This document shows positions 27,501 through 37,012 of a stretch of DNA of 64,000 bases, in pieces. Each line of letters begins with the position of its first letter. Position 1 is the first letter of the stretch. This stretch comes from Planktothrix serta PCC 8927 (lineage in GTDB: Bacteria; Cyanobacteriota; Cyanobacteriia; Cyanobacteriales; Microcoleaceae). A model generated the notes under the pieces. The model did not search any database, was not told the DNA's origin, and saw only the letters and a program-made list of their open reading frames with translations. The position numbers and the translations under genes are program-made. The DNA is taken from the NCBI RefSeq assembly GCF_900010725.2, contig NZ_LR734839.1, forward strand, positions 1 through 64,000, given 5' to 3'.

Positions 27501-28652
27501 ATGACTAAGATAACTCGGACGATTAAACTAAAATTCGTGGAGCTTAACCGTTGTAAAGCTCTTATGTTTGAGCAAATGACGGAAGAAAACACGCGAATTG
27601 CTAACAAGTTGTTGTCATTGCCAATTAAAGAACGGCGTAAAATGACAACAGCTAAAATCATGTCCGAGTTAAAATCTGCCTTGGTTAATCAAGTTATCCG
27701 ACATACCACATCACCCACAGGTCGTAAAACCAAACGATATAAAGTTCTTCCTGTGGAAGTTAACAACCAAAACTGGAAGTTAACTCAAAAAGGGAGTACC
27801 TATTCAATTAGTTTCCCAACCCTCAAAGGTGAAAAAAGAATCCCCATTGAAGTTGCATCCCCTCATTGGCAACCCGTTTTAGATGGATTGTTAGAGGGAA
27901 CAATTCAAGGAGGTTCTTTTAAATTGATTAAACATCGAAATAAGTGGTATGCCTATCTGTCAATTACTGAGGATGTTCCCGAAGTTAAGACGGAGAAAAG
28001 ATTGGGGTGTGACCGAGGGCAGAATAATTTAGCGGTAGTTGCACCAAAAGAAGGTTTCGGCAAGTTCTTTAAAGGTCACAGCGTTAAGCATCGAAGACGC
28101 TATTTTCAACAAAGAAGGCAACAACTTCAAGAAGCTAAGAAGTTTCGAGCTTTAAAGAAATGGAACAAAAAAGAGCGACGATGGATGGATGCAATTAACC
28201 ATACCGTTAGTCGTAGAATTGTTCGTTTTGCCGAATACCATAATGCTGATGTTGTTATTGAGGATTTAGAGGGATGTCGTAAAACTATGAAACAGAGCCA
28301 GAAATCTCGCTCTGATTCCGGTGAATCTCGACATAATTGGTCTTATTATTCTTTGGAGCAAAAACTTAATTATAAGTTGGCTCTTAAAGGATTAAAACTA
28401 ATCAAAAGACCTGCACCGTATACTTCTAAATCTTGTTCAACTTGTGGTGTTATTGGTAAGAGAAATCGGCACGATTTTAATTGCCCTAATGGTCACTACC
28501 ATAACTCTGATTTGAATGCTGCACGAAATCTATCTCAATGGGATGGTTTCTCATGTGATTTAAACCTACACCAGAGATGCTTCTGTAATGGATTCATCCG
28601 GTTTAAATTATGGGGCGCTTGGCACACCCCCGAACTCGGTGAATACGGTTAA
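27501..28652 (+). CDS. tnpB: TnpB RNA-guided nuclease
   Basis: The 383-residue protein has the split RuvC nuclease: D171 in LGCDRGQNNLAVV, E254 in VVIEDLEG and D337 in NSDLNAARN, all present. The zinc finger is unusual: CSTCG is followed by FNCPNGHYHN, where the usual second CxxC is replaced by C-x3-H. A helix-turn-helix/arginine-rich N-terminal half precedes it. The frame opens at 27471, but MTKITRTIKLKF at 27501 fits the TnpB start. TnpB proteins cut DNA next to the element using an RNA from the element's 3' end, helping it persist. Given intact catalytic residues it may be active. Confidence 0.92.
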   Translation: MTKITRTIKLKFVELNRCKALMFEQMTEENTRIANKLLSLPIKERRKMTTAKIMSELKSALVNQVIRHTTSPTGRKTKRYKVLPVEVNNQNWKLTQKGSTYSISFPTLKGEKRIPIEVASPHWQPVLDGLLEGTIQGGSFKLIKHRNKWYAYLSITEDVPEVKTEKRLGCDRGQNNLAVVAPKEGFGKFFKGHSVKHRRRYFQQRRQQLQEAKKFRALKKWNKKERRWMDAINHTVSRRIVRFAEYHNADVVIEDLEGCRKTMKQSQKSRSDSGESRHNWSYYSLEQKLNYKLALKGLKLIKRPAPYTSKSCSTCGVIGKRNRHDFNCPNGHYHNSDLNAARNLSQWDGFSCDLNLHQRCFCNGFIRFKLWGAWHTPELGEYG

Positions 28653-28733
28653 ACAAGAGTACATCCAATTGTTTCTTTTTGACTGGACTAGATACGAGAA
28701 TCCCACCCCAAAGAGCGTAGCGTAGGGGTGGGA
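28653..28733 (+). ncRNA. Putative omega RNA / right-end region of the TnpB element
   Basis: TnpB guides come from the 3' end of the gene and run to the right end. This 81-base stretch, ending in the TCCCACCCC/GGGGTGGGA hairpin (28701-28733), is where the scaffold end should be; the guide would be the flanking sequence after it. This is inferred from the family only. Confidence 0.35.
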
Positions 28734-28778
28734 GTGTCAATCCGTCGTTAGAATAACCCCATCTTACCTCTAAACCTC

Positions 28779-30440
28779 ATGCTGAATCCTTTAAAGACAG
28801 GTCATCAACCCTCTCCCCGAAAAAAGGGTCAACCCCTAAAACCCCAATCGAAAACGGGTAAAACACCTGTCCCATCAGGAGTACAGCGTCGTCAAATTCG
28901 ACGTTCTCCAACTGCTGTTTTACCTCCGGGAAAAAAATCATCCCCCTTAAAACCCTTGGTTAAAAGGGGTAGTCAACCTTTGTGGATGCTCTGGAAAAAA
29001 TGGGCCGCAGATGGGGTAGCATTTACCTTGTTGTTAGGAGGAACAACCTTAATTGGGGGCTGTGCGTGGTTTAGTTATCAACTGATTGTTAATCCTGATA
29101 TTGGGATTTGGCTGAATCAATTTTTACCCGCTTGGACACAAATTTCTCTGCAACGTCGAGACTCAATTCTCACCTTAGATGAAATTAATAAAACCCTGAA
29201 AACCGAAGGATTATTAGCCGGAAAATCCCTAACTTTACCTCAACTGGATTCCCGTTCAAAAGATGTCAATACTCCGATCTCTGCATTGCCTCTACAATCT
29301 TTATTAGTCTCGTCAGACAAGATTATTCAACAGTCAACGGATTTATTAATTCCGATTTTAAAAAGTCGCCCCTCTAGTGTGGCTCATCCCTGTGAAGGAG
29401 TCTGTCAAGAAATTGTGCAATTGCGGGTTTATGAAGCGGTTCAAACTCCCTATCAACGACCAGGTAGCACTCAATATTATCGCTTAATTCAACAACTCAA
29501 TACCCAAGGGCCAGCCGAATCTTTTGTGATTGCATCGTTAATTGGAACCGAATCTAATCAACAGGGTTCTAATAAACCTTTACCATTAACTCGACTCACA
29601 CAATTTAAAGGCAAAATTCCTCAAATGGGTCTTTGGTTTAATCTCAATAGTGAGCGCGTGATGGGAGAAAAAACTGTTCCCTATGGACAGATTATTCATT
29701 ACAATCCCAGTTATCATTATTTGAGTATGATGTTGGAATGGAAAAGTGCCGCCGGACAACAACCAATATGGCAGGAAATCACTAGCGGAAAAGACCCGGA
29801 ATTATTAATTGAACAAACGATTGGGTTAGAACCTCAGTTTAGTATTTATCAAGTACAACCGTTTAAATTTATTCCTAACCCGATTCAATTAACGGCAATT
29901 TCTTTAGATGAAGCCTTCTTAGATGATTATGATTATAGACAAGCCTTACGATTAGCTAGAAGTGGATTATGGTCGCCTGCATTAGATTTAATTAAACCCT
30001 TGAAAAAAAATGTAGTGTCTGGAAATCGTGCTAATTTGAAATGGTCAACTGCTGTTCAAGCTCAGTTAGATTTAATTGAATTTCATGCTAAAATTACTAA
30101 AGCGCAAGCGATTGCGGCTTGGGCGAGTCCCAGTCAACAAGTATTAGCAACTTTAATTGATGGACGCTGGAATGAGGCGTTAGATGTGTTAAAAAATAGT
30201 CCTGGAAATCAGCAAGAAATTGCTAATTTATTAAGATCGAATGGAGGAAGAATTAAAAATCGTTTGAATGCTGCGTTATTAGAAAATCCTGAACAACTGG
30301 ATTTAAAAACCTGGGGTGCTTTAATGATTGCGGCTGAAGATGGCAGAAATGAAGCAATTACTTGGTTAGATCAACAACCCCAAACCGATCAAAAAGACCG
30401 CCAGGAAATTTTAGAGTTATTATTAAAATCTATAGAATAA
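28779..30440 (+). CDS. Conserved cyanobacterial membrane-anchored protein of unknown function (553 aa)
   Basis: I do not recognise a family. The first 80 residues are extremely basic and Pro/Ser-rich (PSPRKKG, QRRQIRR), followed by one membrane segment at about 85-107 (AFTLLLGGTTLIGGCAW), so the rest (about 450 residues) is probably periplasmic or lumenal. No catalytic motif is visible. The C-terminal 180 residues are helical with repeated LDLI/ALDVLKN-like patterns, suggestive of TPR-like stacking. The K+ channel gene follows in the same direction after about 65 bases. The predicted start is the ATG at 28779. Confidence 0.75.
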   Translation: MLNPLKTGHQPSPRKKGQPLKPQSKTGKTPVPSGVQRRQIRRSPTAVLPPGKKSSPLKPLVKRGSQPLWMLWKKWAADGVAFTLLLGGTTLIGGCAWFSYQLIVNPDIGIWLNQFLPAWTQISLQRRDSILTLDEINKTLKTEGLLAGKSLTLPQLDSRSKDVNTPISALPLQSLLVSSDKIIQQSTDLLIPILKSRPSSVAHPCEGVCQEIVQLRVYEAVQTPYQRPGSTQYYRLIQQLNTQGPAESFVIASLIGTESNQQGSNKPLPLTRLTQFKGKIPQMGLWFNLNSERVMGEKTVPYGQIIHYNPSYHYLSMMLEWKSAAGQQPIWQEITSGKDPELLIEQTIGLEPQFSIYQVQPFKFIPNPIQLTAISLDEAFLDDYDYRQALRLARSGLWSPALDLIKPLKKNVVSGNRANLKWSTAVQAQLDLIEFHAKITKAQAIAAWASPSQQVLATLIDGRWNEALDVLKNSPGNQQEIANLLRSNGGRIKNRLNAALLENPEQLDLKTWGALMIAAEDGRNEAITWLDQQPQTDQKDRQEILELLLKSIE

Positions 30441-30505
30441 ATTCATAGACAAGAGAACAGGGAATAGTAAGGAATTTAGATACCTTTACATTGCTGGGTT
30501 TATTT

Positions 30506-31333
30506 ATGTCTGACCACTTAGAAAAAATTCCCTCCCCACCTAACTTAGATGTTTTAGAAAAAGCTCGAAAGAACGTTGCTTTTTATTTAGACGATATTAA
30601 CACTCCTATCGGAAAACTGGTTAATTTAACCTTAACCGGGTTAATTTTAACCTCCTTAGCCAGTTTTATCGCTCAAACTTATCCGATTTCAAGCTTAGTT
30701 CATTCTCGTTTAGAATCCTTAGATTTTATTATCTTAATTACTTTTACTATTGAGTATTTATTGCGATTTTGGGCGGCTGACAATAAAAAACAATTCGTTT
30801 TACATCCTCTATCTATTATTGATTTAGTTATTATTATTCAAGGTTATCTCAGATTTTTAAATTTTAATTATTTACGAATATTTAGATGGTTTAGAATCCT
30901 GCGATTAATTCGATTTATTGATGTTAAAATCTCAATTTTTCGGATTAAAACTGAAGATGGAATAATTTTAGCTCGGATTATTTTCACCCTGTTAACAATT
31001 ATTTTTGTGTTTTCCGGTTTAATTTATCAAGTCGAACACCCTGTTAACCCAGAAGTCTATAAAACCTTCTTAGATGCGGTTTATTTTTCCGTTGTCACCA
31101 TGACAACCGTAGGCTTTGGGGATGTGACTCCCTTGTCAGCAATGGGACGACTTTTAACCATTTTAATGATATTAACAGGGATCGCTTTAATTCCTTGGCA
31201 ATTGGGAGATTTAATTAAACAATTAGTCAAAACAGCTAATCATATTGAACTCGTTTGTTCAGGATGTGGGTGGTCAGTTCATGATAACGATGCTCGATTT
31301 TGTAAACGATGTGGGACTCCATTAAATGATTGA
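30506..31333 (+). CDS. Voltage-gated-type potassium channel with C-terminal zinc ribbon
   Basis: A 275-residue six-helix channel. The S4-like voltage sensor is rich in arginine (LRIFRWFRILRLIRFID). The pore loop has the potassium selectivity filter T200-T201-V202-G203-F204-G205-D206, followed by the last helix. The unusual feature is the cytoplasmic tail, with cysteines C251, C254, C266 and C269 (CSGCG...FCKRCG), a rubredoxin/zinc-ribbon spacing that could sense zinc or redox state. The ATG at 30506 is chosen over the TTG at 30491, as MSDHLEKIPSPPNL looks like the natural start. Function: K+ flux across the plasma membrane; gating by voltage is inferred from the sensor only. Confidence 0.9.
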   Translation: MSDHLEKIPSPPNLDVLEKARKNVAFYLDDINTPIGKLVNLTLTGLILTSLASFIAQTYPISSLVHSRLESLDFIILITFTIEYLLRFWAADNKKQFVLHPLSIIDLVIIIQGYLRFLNFNYLRIFRWFRILRLIRFIDVKISIFRIKTEDGIILARIIFTLLTIIFVFSGLIYQVEHPVNPEVYKTFLDAVYFSVVTMTTVGFGDVTPLSAMGRLLTILMILTGIALIPWQLGDLIKQLVKTANHIELVCSGCGWSVHDNDARFCKRCGTPLND

Positions 31334-31357
31334 TTTTTTGTTGACTGTTGACTGCTG

Positions 31358-33367
31358 TTATTTTTGTTTTAAAACAATTAAAGTAATATCATCATACACT
31401 TTATGTTTGCCAATATGCGATCGCACATCATTAATCACCCCTTGACGAATTTCTGCTGCGGTTAAATGCCAATTTTGTTTAACAATTTCACAAAGTCTTT
31501 CCAAAGAATAAAATTGACCTTGATCATTTTCAGCTTCCGTAATTCCATCGGTATAGAGAACCACACCATCCCCGGAATTTAATTTAATATTAACAGACCC
31601 AATAAAATCAGTAATATCCGCTTCTAAACCAATGGGAAAACCTAAATCCATCGTATCCACTCTTTCGATAACGGGATGATCTTCGGGATCAGATTTAGAG
31701 TGTGAACGCACCACAATCATTTCTTCATGTTGACCGCAAATGCTTAAAACTCCATTATAATAATCAATTAACGAAAAGGTTAAATTTTTATCGGATCTCA
31801 TGCGTTGAACATTATCATAAATCACCCGATTTAATGTGGTTAAAAAATGAATCGGATCGGTTTCATTATTCGTGATTAAAGTTCGGACTGCTGTTTGTAC
31901 CATTAACATTAAAACCCCCGATTCTAACCCATGTCCGGTGACATCTCCAATGCCAATTTTAACCATACCATTATTATACATCACATCATAATAATCTCCT
32001 CCCACTTCGTCCGCAGGTTCCATATAACCCGCAATATCTAAATGTACAATTTCTGCCAGTTCCCGCTCATTGGGTAAAATCATTTTTTGCAATTGACGAG
32101 TAACTTGTAACTCCGCACTCATGCGAAGATTTTCCGAGGTTAACTGCTGGTTTAGAGAGGTAATTTCTTGATTGGCTGTGACTAAAGCAACAGCAAGATT
32201 ATTAAAGGATTTAGCCACTTCTGCTAATTCATCTTGATTCTCCAAATGTAGGGTTTCATTCATTTCTCCCGCAATCATTTTTTGAGAAGCAATACTGAGA
32301 CTATTGACAGTTTGCATAACGGATTGATAAAATCCAATAAATAGATAAATGACTATTAATAACGGAATCAAAACCAAGATAAAGAGAAAGATTTGTCGAT
32401 GCAGAAAACCGTCAATACGACGCTGTAATAAAAAATCTAATTCATCAATGGTCTGATCCCATAACATCAAACTTTGTTGAATATTGATTTCAGCGTCTTT
32501 AAAATACTGTGGCATATTGGTAGTGTCTCCTGTGCGAATCACATCAATTAGTCCACTATTGAGAGTCTTAATATTATCGGTGAGTAAATTCAGATCAGCC
32601 TCCAGTTTTGGACGCAAATTTCCCGGCGGATTATGCTCAAAAGAAACCTCTAGTGCGCGTTTGAGTTTGTCATTATAATTCGTTAATAATCCTGAAAGGG
32701 TGGTAATTGTCCAATATTCTTTTTGAGTTAACTCCTGTTGTTCCCGTTGGCTAATTTCTTGAGTAATTAACAGAATATCCACTAAAATTTTATGAATTTC
32801 TGGTAATTTTAACAAAGTAGTATCCATTAAATAATAGGTATCTAAATCTGGGTCAAGAATTAAATTAGATTGATCTCCCACTTGAAACCGGAGTTGATTT
32901 ATTTGTTCTAAAATAATAGAAATATAGACTTTTTGAGTTTGTAAGCTCCAAATCTTCTGATTTTCTTCTAAGGTTCTCCAACTCTCTTTCAATTCTCGAA
33001 ACAAATCACGGGTTAATAATTGATATCCGATTTTTTGATCCATTTTCTCCAAAACTTTAATCTGATCGGAAATTTCTAGTTTGAGTTGTTCTAACTGAGT
33101 CTGATCTTCAGGACTAAAATTAGGGTTAGCCATCAACAATTGAGCTTGATAGACTTTGGGATAAAGTTGACGCAGGGGACGGAGATAGATATTTCCTAAC
33201 TTTTCCTGAGCCGCAAAATCAATCCGACTCTGAACTTCAGAAATTAGCAGATACATCATTAAACTCAAAGGAATAATAAAAATACAGCTAATTAAAGCAA
33301 ATTTCTGAGGATATTTAAGTTTATTAATCATAGAAATAGCGGGTTTTAAAAAATAAATGATTTTCAT
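31358..33367 (-). CDS. HAMP-containing RsbU/SpoIIE-type serine phosphatase
   Basis: A 669-residue sensor phosphatase. Two membrane segments, about 24-45 and 323-345, frame a helical external domain of about 275 residues, then a HAMP linker (IASQKMIAGEMNETLHL) and coiled coil. The PP2C-type catalytic domain has DIAGYMEPADEVGGDYYD, GIGDVTGHGLESG and VLYTDGITEAEN, giving the acidic residues that hold Mn2+/Mg2+. Such enzymes dephosphorylate anti-anti-sigma (STAS) proteins and so tune partner-switching pathways. No STAS or RsbW-like gene is adjacent. The two STAND-like ATPase genes follow on the same strand, upstream by about 110 bases, which may point to a shared signalling role. Confidence 0.92.
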   Translation of the reverse strand: MKIIYFLKPAISMINKLKYPQKFALISCIFIIPLSLMMYLLISEVQSRIDFAAQEKLGNIYLRPLRQLYPKVYQAQLLMANPNFSPEDQTQLEQLKLEISDQIKVLEKMDQKIGYQLLTRDLFRELKESWRTLEENQKIWSLQTQKVYISIILEQINQLRFQVGDQSNLILDPDLDTYYLMDTTLLKLPEIHKILVDILLITQEISQREQQELTQKEYWTITTLSGLLTNYNDKLKRALEVSFEHNPPGNLRPKLEADLNLLTDNIKTLNSGLIDVIRTGDTTNMPQYFKDAEINIQQSLMLWDQTIDELDFLLQRRIDGFLHRQIFLFILVLIPLLIVIYLFIGFYQSVMQTVNSLSIASQKMIAGEMNETLHLENQDELAEVAKSFNNLAVALVTANQEITSLNQQLTSENLRMSAELQVTRQLQKMILPNERELAEIVHLDIAGYMEPADEVGGDYYDVMYNNGMVKIGIGDVTGHGLESGVLMLMVQTAVRTLITNNETDPIHFLTTLNRVIYDNVQRMRSDKNLTFSLIDYYNGVLSICGQHEEMIVVRSHSKSDPEDHPVIERVDTMDLGFPIGLEADITDFIGSVNIKLNSGDGVVLYTDGITEAENDQGQFYSLERLCEIVKQNWHLTAAEIRQGVINDVRSHIGKHKVYDDITLIVLKQK

Positions 33368-33479
33368 AAATAATAACTACGATTTTTTTTATAGCAGTCG
33401 CCAAGGCAGTTAGGACATAGACTAATGCTAAAACCTAAACTTGTGTTCCTCTTTTCCTGTTCCCTGTTCCCTTATATCT

Positions 33480-36400
33480 TTATTGGCATAAATTCCGATC
33501 AATCTCTTCAATTTCACGAGATGTTTTTAGATAATCCTGCACCCAATTACAAGCATATTCCAATTCGTTAAGGCTCCGAATTTTTTTTAAATCCCAGATA
33601 ATCACGGTACTATCATCTCCTCCTGATACCAGCGCATTCTGATCCGGTGTAAACTCCACTGTATCAACAATTCCTTGATGTCCGGGTAATGTTGTGATTA
33701 ATTCTCCTGCTAAATTCCATAACTTAACCGTATTATCAATTCCTCCGGTTGCCAAAAATTTGCCATCGGGACTAAAGGCAACTCGTGTTAATCCGCGACT
33801 TTGACCTAAAATTGTTTTTAGTAAGGTTCCATCCCGATGCCAAAGTCGCAGAGTATCATCCAAACTCGCCGATGCAATTAAATTTCCCAAAGGACTAATC
33901 GCCACACCCCAAATGGCGCCTTGATGTCCTTTTAAGGTGGCGATCGCCTTTCCATCCGGTGTCCACAATTTGACTGTCCCGTCTTCACTCGCAGAGGCGA
34001 GGATTTGACCATCGGGACTGAAGGCTAGTTTCCAAATTCTTTCATCATGAGCATTGACACTGTGTAAGAGTTTCCCCTGAAGATTCCAAAATTTCAGGGT
34101 GTGGTCATCTCCCCCGGAAACAATCATTTGGCCATCGGGACTAAACACCGTTGAGATCACATTGGCTTGATGGCCGTTGAAGGTTCTCAATCGCTTTAGG
34201 GTCGGGGGGTCAGTGTCCTGAATTTCAAATAGCTTAACGTCGGGTGTCCCTCCTCCTGCGATTTTCTGACTATCGGGACTAAAGGACGCACCCCGGCTGA
34301 TCTGATCCAAAACCTGAATTAAAGTTCCGTCCCGATACCAAAATCGCAGACTTTGATCCCCACCGCCTGAAAGTATCCAGCGATTATTGGGACTCACCTG
34401 CACATCCCAAACAGTATCCTGATGTCCAGACAGGGGTGTCAATAAATAGAGATTGCGTTGCCACAATTTAACCGTACCGTCATCACTCGCAGAAGCCGCC
34501 ATCAACCCATCGGCGCTCAGAGCCACATCTCGAATCACCGCTTGATGTTTCTTCAAAGTCCGCATCAACGCGCCATCGGATGTCCAGATTTGAATAACAT
34601 TACCCTTACCACTGGTGGCAATAAATTCACCGTTTTCACTACAATCAACTCCGAGCATAACATGGTCTCCCTGAAGGGTTCTAATTAACGTTCCGTCAAG
34701 GTTCCAGAGTTTAGCAGTGGCGTCGGAACTCACGGAAACAAACAGATTGGTCTGGGGACAAAAGGCCACATCCCAAACCGTTCCTTGATGTCCTTTGAGG
34801 GTTTTGAGTAATCTTCCGGTTCGACTCCACAGTTGCAGGGTGCCATCCCATCCCGTTGTTGCTAGGGTCTGACCATCCTGACTAAAGGCGACGTTCCAAA
34901 CAGCAAGCTGTTGGGTATTGAAGGTTTTGATCAGTTGTAAAGAATTGACCGACCACAATTTCACCGTCCCATCGCCACTGGCTGAAGCGATCGCATCCCC
35001 CTGGGGACTAAAGGCGATCCCCCAAACGGGGGCCAAGTGTGCCGAAATCTGTCGAACGAAGGTGCCATCTGCTCCCCAGAGGCTGACTTGACCGTCTAAA
35101 CTGGCGGTGACCAGCAGACGACTATCGGGACTGAAGGCGACTCGATGCACGGTGGCTTTGTGTTTTAAGGTTTTGAATAAGCTTCCATCTCGTTTCCACA
35201 GCTTTACCGTTTTATCATTACTCCCAGTGGCAATTAATTGACTATCAGGACTAATATCAACCGTTAATACTCCGCCTTGATGCCCAATTAAACGGTTGAA
35301 TTCATTTGCCCCATACACCGACTGTCTCAAGGCTTTTTCTACTTTCAGGCTCAGTTGAGCATCGGCGTCTGGAAGTTGTTGGAGATATTTTTGAGCTTTA
35401 ATTCCATCGACTAAAGCATCTAATTGATGATCAGAGGCAAATTGTCCTTCTGAGGAAGAAACTAAGGCTTTAATTTGATTAATTCTGGCATTTTTTTCGT
35501 TAAATTTGGCTTTGTGAAATTGAATCAAAACCTCCATCGCTAAGAAGGTAACGACGATTAAACCTAAACTGACCACGCTGAGTAAAACCCGTTGCAGTTT
35601 GGCAGTTTTTCGTTCCTCAGCAACTTTGGCTTCCACGGCTTTTGAGCGTTGAATTTCTAAAGCTTGTTGGGTTTCCTGGCGATCTAATTCTTCACTTTCA
35701 CTTAAAAATTGATAGTCTAAATCGCTTAAACTTTTGTCTTTTGCCCAATTTTTAGCCTCAATTAAGGCTTGTCCCCGTAACAAACGAGAATTATCCTGTT
35801 TGTCTAAAGCAACCCAAGCTTCTAAGGATTGAGAATAGGGGCGCAGAGTTTTCAATTGTTGATTCACCCACTCTGAGTTAAAGACGGTTTGATAAATTCG
35901 GTTTTTAACGGTTAAAAATCCATTTTCAGGAATCACCAAGCCGGATAAAATGAGTTCAATTTGTTCTCGACTACCATCGCAAGCAATCGAGATATTTTGT
36001 AAGATTTTTTGATAAATTTCGAGTAATTTTTCAATCCATTTTTCATGATAAAAAAGCCGATCTCTAATGGTTCTTAAATGTTCTGGCTCATCTTGAAATT
36101 CCCAACTTTCAATAAATTTAGCTCGGACTAAAGACTCAATCCAAAAAGCTTCTATTCCGGCGGGAATGAAAATTTTTTCAGGGTTACTGACTTGATTAAG
36201 GGTTTGGATGTACCGACATAATTTTTGAGTTAAAAACGGTTGTCCGTTTGTCCAGGTCAATATTTCTTTTAATACCACTTGTGGTTGTTCACAATAGGGG
36301 GCTAGTCCCTCAGCTAAAGGTTTGGCTTCATGGAGTTTAAAGCCTTGTAAGGGAATGGCTTTTCCGATATTAAATGGGGTGTGAGTTTTATCGCTCATTA

Positions 36401-36968
36401 AATCCGGTGGGGTGGCGACACCAAAAATAGCAAAGGTAAGACGGTTATATTCAGGGTTAATCGCTCGTTGATTATAACAAAATCGAATCAAGGCAAAAAA
36501 TTCATCAACAGAAAACGGTAAGCTGAGAATATTATCAATTTCATCGATAAAAATAATAATTTTTTCCTGGGGAAAATGCTCTAAGAGTAAACTTTCAATA
36601 AAAGCACTGAAGCGACTGACTAAAGAAAAGTTTTCCTGTTCATTCCACCAGGTTTTTAAATTAAAGGTTTCTAGTAAATTAAACCCTAATAATAAGCTAG
36701 CGATCGCCCCTTTATACCATTGAATAGGAGTGACTGTTTCACTGCCAATTTGGGTCATATCTAAGGTAGCACAATAATAACCTTCCTGTTTCAGCCGATA
36801 AAGTGTTCTGACTAATAGAGAAGATTTTCCCATTTGTCGAGCATTGAGAACATAACAAAATTCTCCGGCTTTTAAAGCTTCATATAAATCTGTATCTGCT
36901 TGTCGAACTACATAAAACAGATCGTCATTACTGAGGCTACCCCCAACTCGATATTGATAAGTTGTCAT
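33480..36968 (-). CDS. STAND-like AAA ATPase with 14 WD40 repeats (paralogue 1)
   Basis: An 1162-residue protein beginning with the AAA-like cyanobacterial module YRVGGSL...[24 protein letters not shown]. Walker A is QMGKSS (G46-S49) and Walker [13 protein letters not shown] (D142-E143). A probable winged-helix segment with [13 protein letters not shown] lies near 365, and one membrane-like helix, [17 protein letters not shown], at about 460-480. From about residue 565 onward I count 14 WD40 repeats, enough for two seven-bladed propellers, then the family tail [24 protein letters not shown] proteins act as ligand-triggered switches, with the propeller as sensor. Near its stop lies a short heptamer array (33450-33475). 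It is 44 bases from the STAND-GGDEF gene on the same strand, so an operon is likely. Confidence 0.9.
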   Translation of the reverse strand: MTTYQYRVGGSLSNDDLFYVVRQADTDLYEALKAGEFCYVLNARQMGKSSLLVRTLYRLKQEGYYCATLDMTQIGSETVTPIQWYKGAIASLLLGFNLLETFNLKTWWNEQENFSLVSRFSAFIESLLLEHFPQEKIIIFIDEIDNILSLPFSVDEFFALIRFCYNQRAINPEYNRLTFAIFGVATPPDLMSDKTHTPFNIGKAIPLQGFKLHEAKPLAEGLAPYCEQPQVVLKEILTWTNGQPFLTQKLCRYIQTLNQVSNPEKIFIPAGIEAFWIESLVRAKFIESWEFQDEPEHLRTIRDRLFYHEKWIEKLLEIYQKILQNISIACDGSREQIELILSGLVIPENGFLTVKNRIYQTVFNSEWVNQQLKTLRPYSQSLEAWVALDKQDNSRLLRGQALIEAKNWAKDKSLSDLDYQFLSESEELDRQETQQALEIQRSKAVEAKVAEERKTAKLQRVLLSVVSLGLIVVTFLAMEVLIQFHKAKFNEKNARINQIKALVSSSEGQFASDHQLDALVDGIKAQKYLQQLPDADAQLSLKVEKALRQSVYGANEFNRLIGHQGGVLTVDISPDSQLIATGSNDKTVKLWKRDGSLFKTLKHKATVHRVAFSPDSRLLVTASLDGQVSLWGADGTFVRQISAHLAPVWGIAFSPQGDAIASASGDGTVKLWSVNSLQLIKTFNTQQLAVWNVAFSQDGQTLATTGWDGTLQLWSRTGRLLKTLKGHQGTVWDVAFCPQTNLFVSVSSDATAKLWNLDGTLIRTLQGDHVMLGVDCSENGEFIATSGKGNVIQIWTSDGALMRTLKKHQAVIRDVALSADGLMAASASDDGTVKLWQRNLYLLTPLSGHQDTVWDVQVSPNNRWILSGGGDQSLRFWYRDGTLIQVLDQISRGASFSPDSQKIAGGGTPDVKLFEIQDTDPPTLKRLRTFNGHQANVISTVFSPDGQMIVSGGDDHTLKFWNLQGKLLHSVNAHDERIWKLAFSPDGQILASASEDGTVKLWTPDGKAIATLKGHQGAIWGVAISPLGNLIASASLDDTLRLWHRDGTLLKTILGQSRGLTRVAFSPDGKFLATGGIDNTVKLWNLAGELITTLPGHQGIVDTVEFTPDQNALVSGGDDSTVIIWDLKKIRSLNELEYACNWVQDYLKTSREIEEIDRNLCQ

Positions 36969-37012
36969 TAGGGAATAAAATATATTGATTAAAATTCATC
37001 AATTAAAATTCA

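Larger units (their letters stand above)
27381..28733 (+). mobile_element. TnpB-only insertion sequence (IS200/IS605 superfamily, IS1341 type)
   Basis: A TnpB gene is framed by subterminal hairpins: left CCCACG/CGTGGG (27386-27406) and right TCCCACCCC/GGGGTGGGA (28701-28733). There is no TnpA (Y1 transposase), so movement needs help from another copy. The exact ends are not fixed. The right part beyond the TnpB stop should contain the end of the omega RNA guide. AACCGTATTC (27372-27381) recurs inverted at 28641-28650. Confidence 0.75.
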
